Shown piece after piece: positions 6,036 to 6,646 of a stretch of DNA of 6,646 nucleotides. The stretch is from Planctomycetota bacterium. Its GTDB lineage: Bacteria > Planctomycetota > Phycisphaerae > WQYP01 > JAJZKY01. How positions within the stretch are numbered: position 1 is the stretch's first letter; every line of letters begins with the position of its first letter. The notes under the pieces are model-generated. The model ran no database searches and had not been told where the DNA came from. It was given only the letters and a program-made list of their open reading frames with translations. The translations under genes and the position numbers were made by a program. The DNA lies in the NCBI GenBank assembly GCA_021803885.1, contig JAJZKY010000263.1, positions 1 to 6,646 of the forward strand, given 5' to 3'.

Positions 6036-6131
6036 CGGCCTGCGTGCACGTCGTCTGCCTTGCCAATTCTGCCGGGACTGCATAATGTAAAAGGCGATAT
6101 AGTTCAGACTTCATATAAAGGCATAATCCCC

Positions 6132-6646
6132 ATGCAAATAGCGAAATATAGTTTTGGCATAGGTGACCGATTCGGTCGGCAGGGCAAAGCGCAGCTGATG
6201 GCGTTTATGGAGTACAAAAAAGCCGGCGGCGCAGCCATCTCGCCGGTTTGGAATAAGTCCAACCGCGAACACAATATTGTGCATACCGAGCCGCCGTCTG
6301 TGCGGGTCGAGGCCGATGCCGCGGTCAAGGCGCTTGGTTTCAAGGGCGCGTACCATGTGGATGCCGACCATATCGGCCTTGCCACCGTGGAGCGATTTTT
6401 AGCCTGCAGCGACTTTTTTACCATGGATGTTGCCGACCTCATCGGCAAGCCCGCCGCCTCCTCCGAGGTGGATGCATTTTCGCAGGCGGTGCGGCCGCTG
6501 ATAGGCTCGCTGAGCATCGGCGGCATTGCGGAGCCGGTGCACATTGCCCAGGCCGATGTCGCCGTTGTTGCTCAAAAATATCTGGCGGCCGTAAAAGAGG
6601 CGGGGCGCATTTATCGGCATATTGCCGCGACACTCGGCGCCGCACA
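6132..6646 (+). CDS. tagaturonate epimerase (UxaE)-like protein, 5' part only
   Basis: The frame opens at ATG 6132 and runs off the right edge after 171 codons and two bases. A weak AAGG lies 10 bases upstream. The segment SFGIGDRFGRQG (7-18), then SPVWNKSNREHNIV (37-50) and YHVDADHIGLATVERF (74-89) followed by DFFTMDVAD (94-102), matches my memory of the tagaturonate epimerase family (GTGDRLG near the start, a DADH motif, then FTxDxxD). UxaE interconverts D-tagaturonate and D-fructuronate in galacturonate catabolism, in the cytoplasm. The product here starts directly at the GxGDRxG block, without the longer N-terminal part I recall for the Thermotoga enzyme, so substrate specificity may differ. 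A possible promoter is TTGCCA at 6060-6065 with TAATGT at 6083-6088. Long open frames on the opposite strand here are shadows of this gene. Confidence 0.62.
   Translation, partial: MQIAKYSFGIGDRFGRQGKAQLMAFMEYKKAGGAAISPVWNKSNREHNIVHTEPPSVRVEADAAVKALGFKGAYHVDADHIGLATVERFLACSDFFTMDVADLIGKPAASSEVDAFSQAVRPLIGSLSIGGIAEPVHIAQADVAVVAQKYLAAVKEAGRIYRHIAATLGAA

Noticed and set aside
6007..6090. Small plus-strand frame of 27 codons ending with a cysteine cluster (CQFCRDC)
   Set aside because: No ribosome binding site, very short, and it overlaps the promoter region of the uxaE-like gene.
5295..6114. Several minus-strand open frames of 80-126 codons
   Set aside because: They cover the RNase P RNA gene and its terminator; conserved RNA blocks explain the sequence.
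6104..6544. Minus-strand open frame of 146 codons at the right end
   Set aside because: It is antisense to the plus-strand frame from 6132, whose GDRFG, NKSNREH and DADH blocks look like a real conserved protein that is simply truncated by the window edge.

Overview
The window looks like a chromosomal stretch from a planctomycete-like bacterium, possibly Phycisphaerae. That rests mainly on the large secreted protein with an alpha-toroid plus DUF4159-type domains, an architecture I associate with Planctomycetota, together with a class A RNase P RNA and GGAG-type ribosome binding sites. The phylum call is an inference; there is no rRNA here to settle it.

Layout, left to right. (1) At the left edge a short minus-strand open frame may be the start of a gene leaving the window. 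(2) A plus-strand L,D-transpeptidase-family gene (149-652) converges on (3) a long minus-strand gene (832-3204) for a predicted exported protein with an N-terminal alpha/alpha toroid and two tandem DUF4159-like halves. (4) A 443-base non-coding stretch (3205-3647) seems to be the leader of that gene, with two perfect hairpins just after a possible extended -10 promoter. (5) A minus-strand multi-pass membrane protein of unknown function (3648-4448). (6) A divergent intergenic region with opposing promoter candidates and a palindrome over one of them. (7) A plus-strand HAD-family phosphatase/phosphomutase (4610-5317). (8) The RNase P RNA gene rnpB (about 5408-5885), followed at once by a strong rho-independent terminator. 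(9) A 202-base spacer, then the first 171 codons of a plus-strand gene resembling tagaturonate epimerase (UxaE), cut by the right edge.

The genes do not form one operon. Strands alternate (+, -, -, +, + RNA, +), and most genes have their own upstream spacer. I see no tRNA, insertion sequence, integrase, CRISPR array or toxin-antitoxin pair. The content reads as ordinary housekeeping and lineage-specific genes, not as a mobile or defence island, and I cannot point to a new multi-gene system. The most distinctive items are the enlarged P15-side arm of the RNase P RNA, the duplicated DUF4159-like module with its structured leader, and a transpeptidase with no recognisable export signal.
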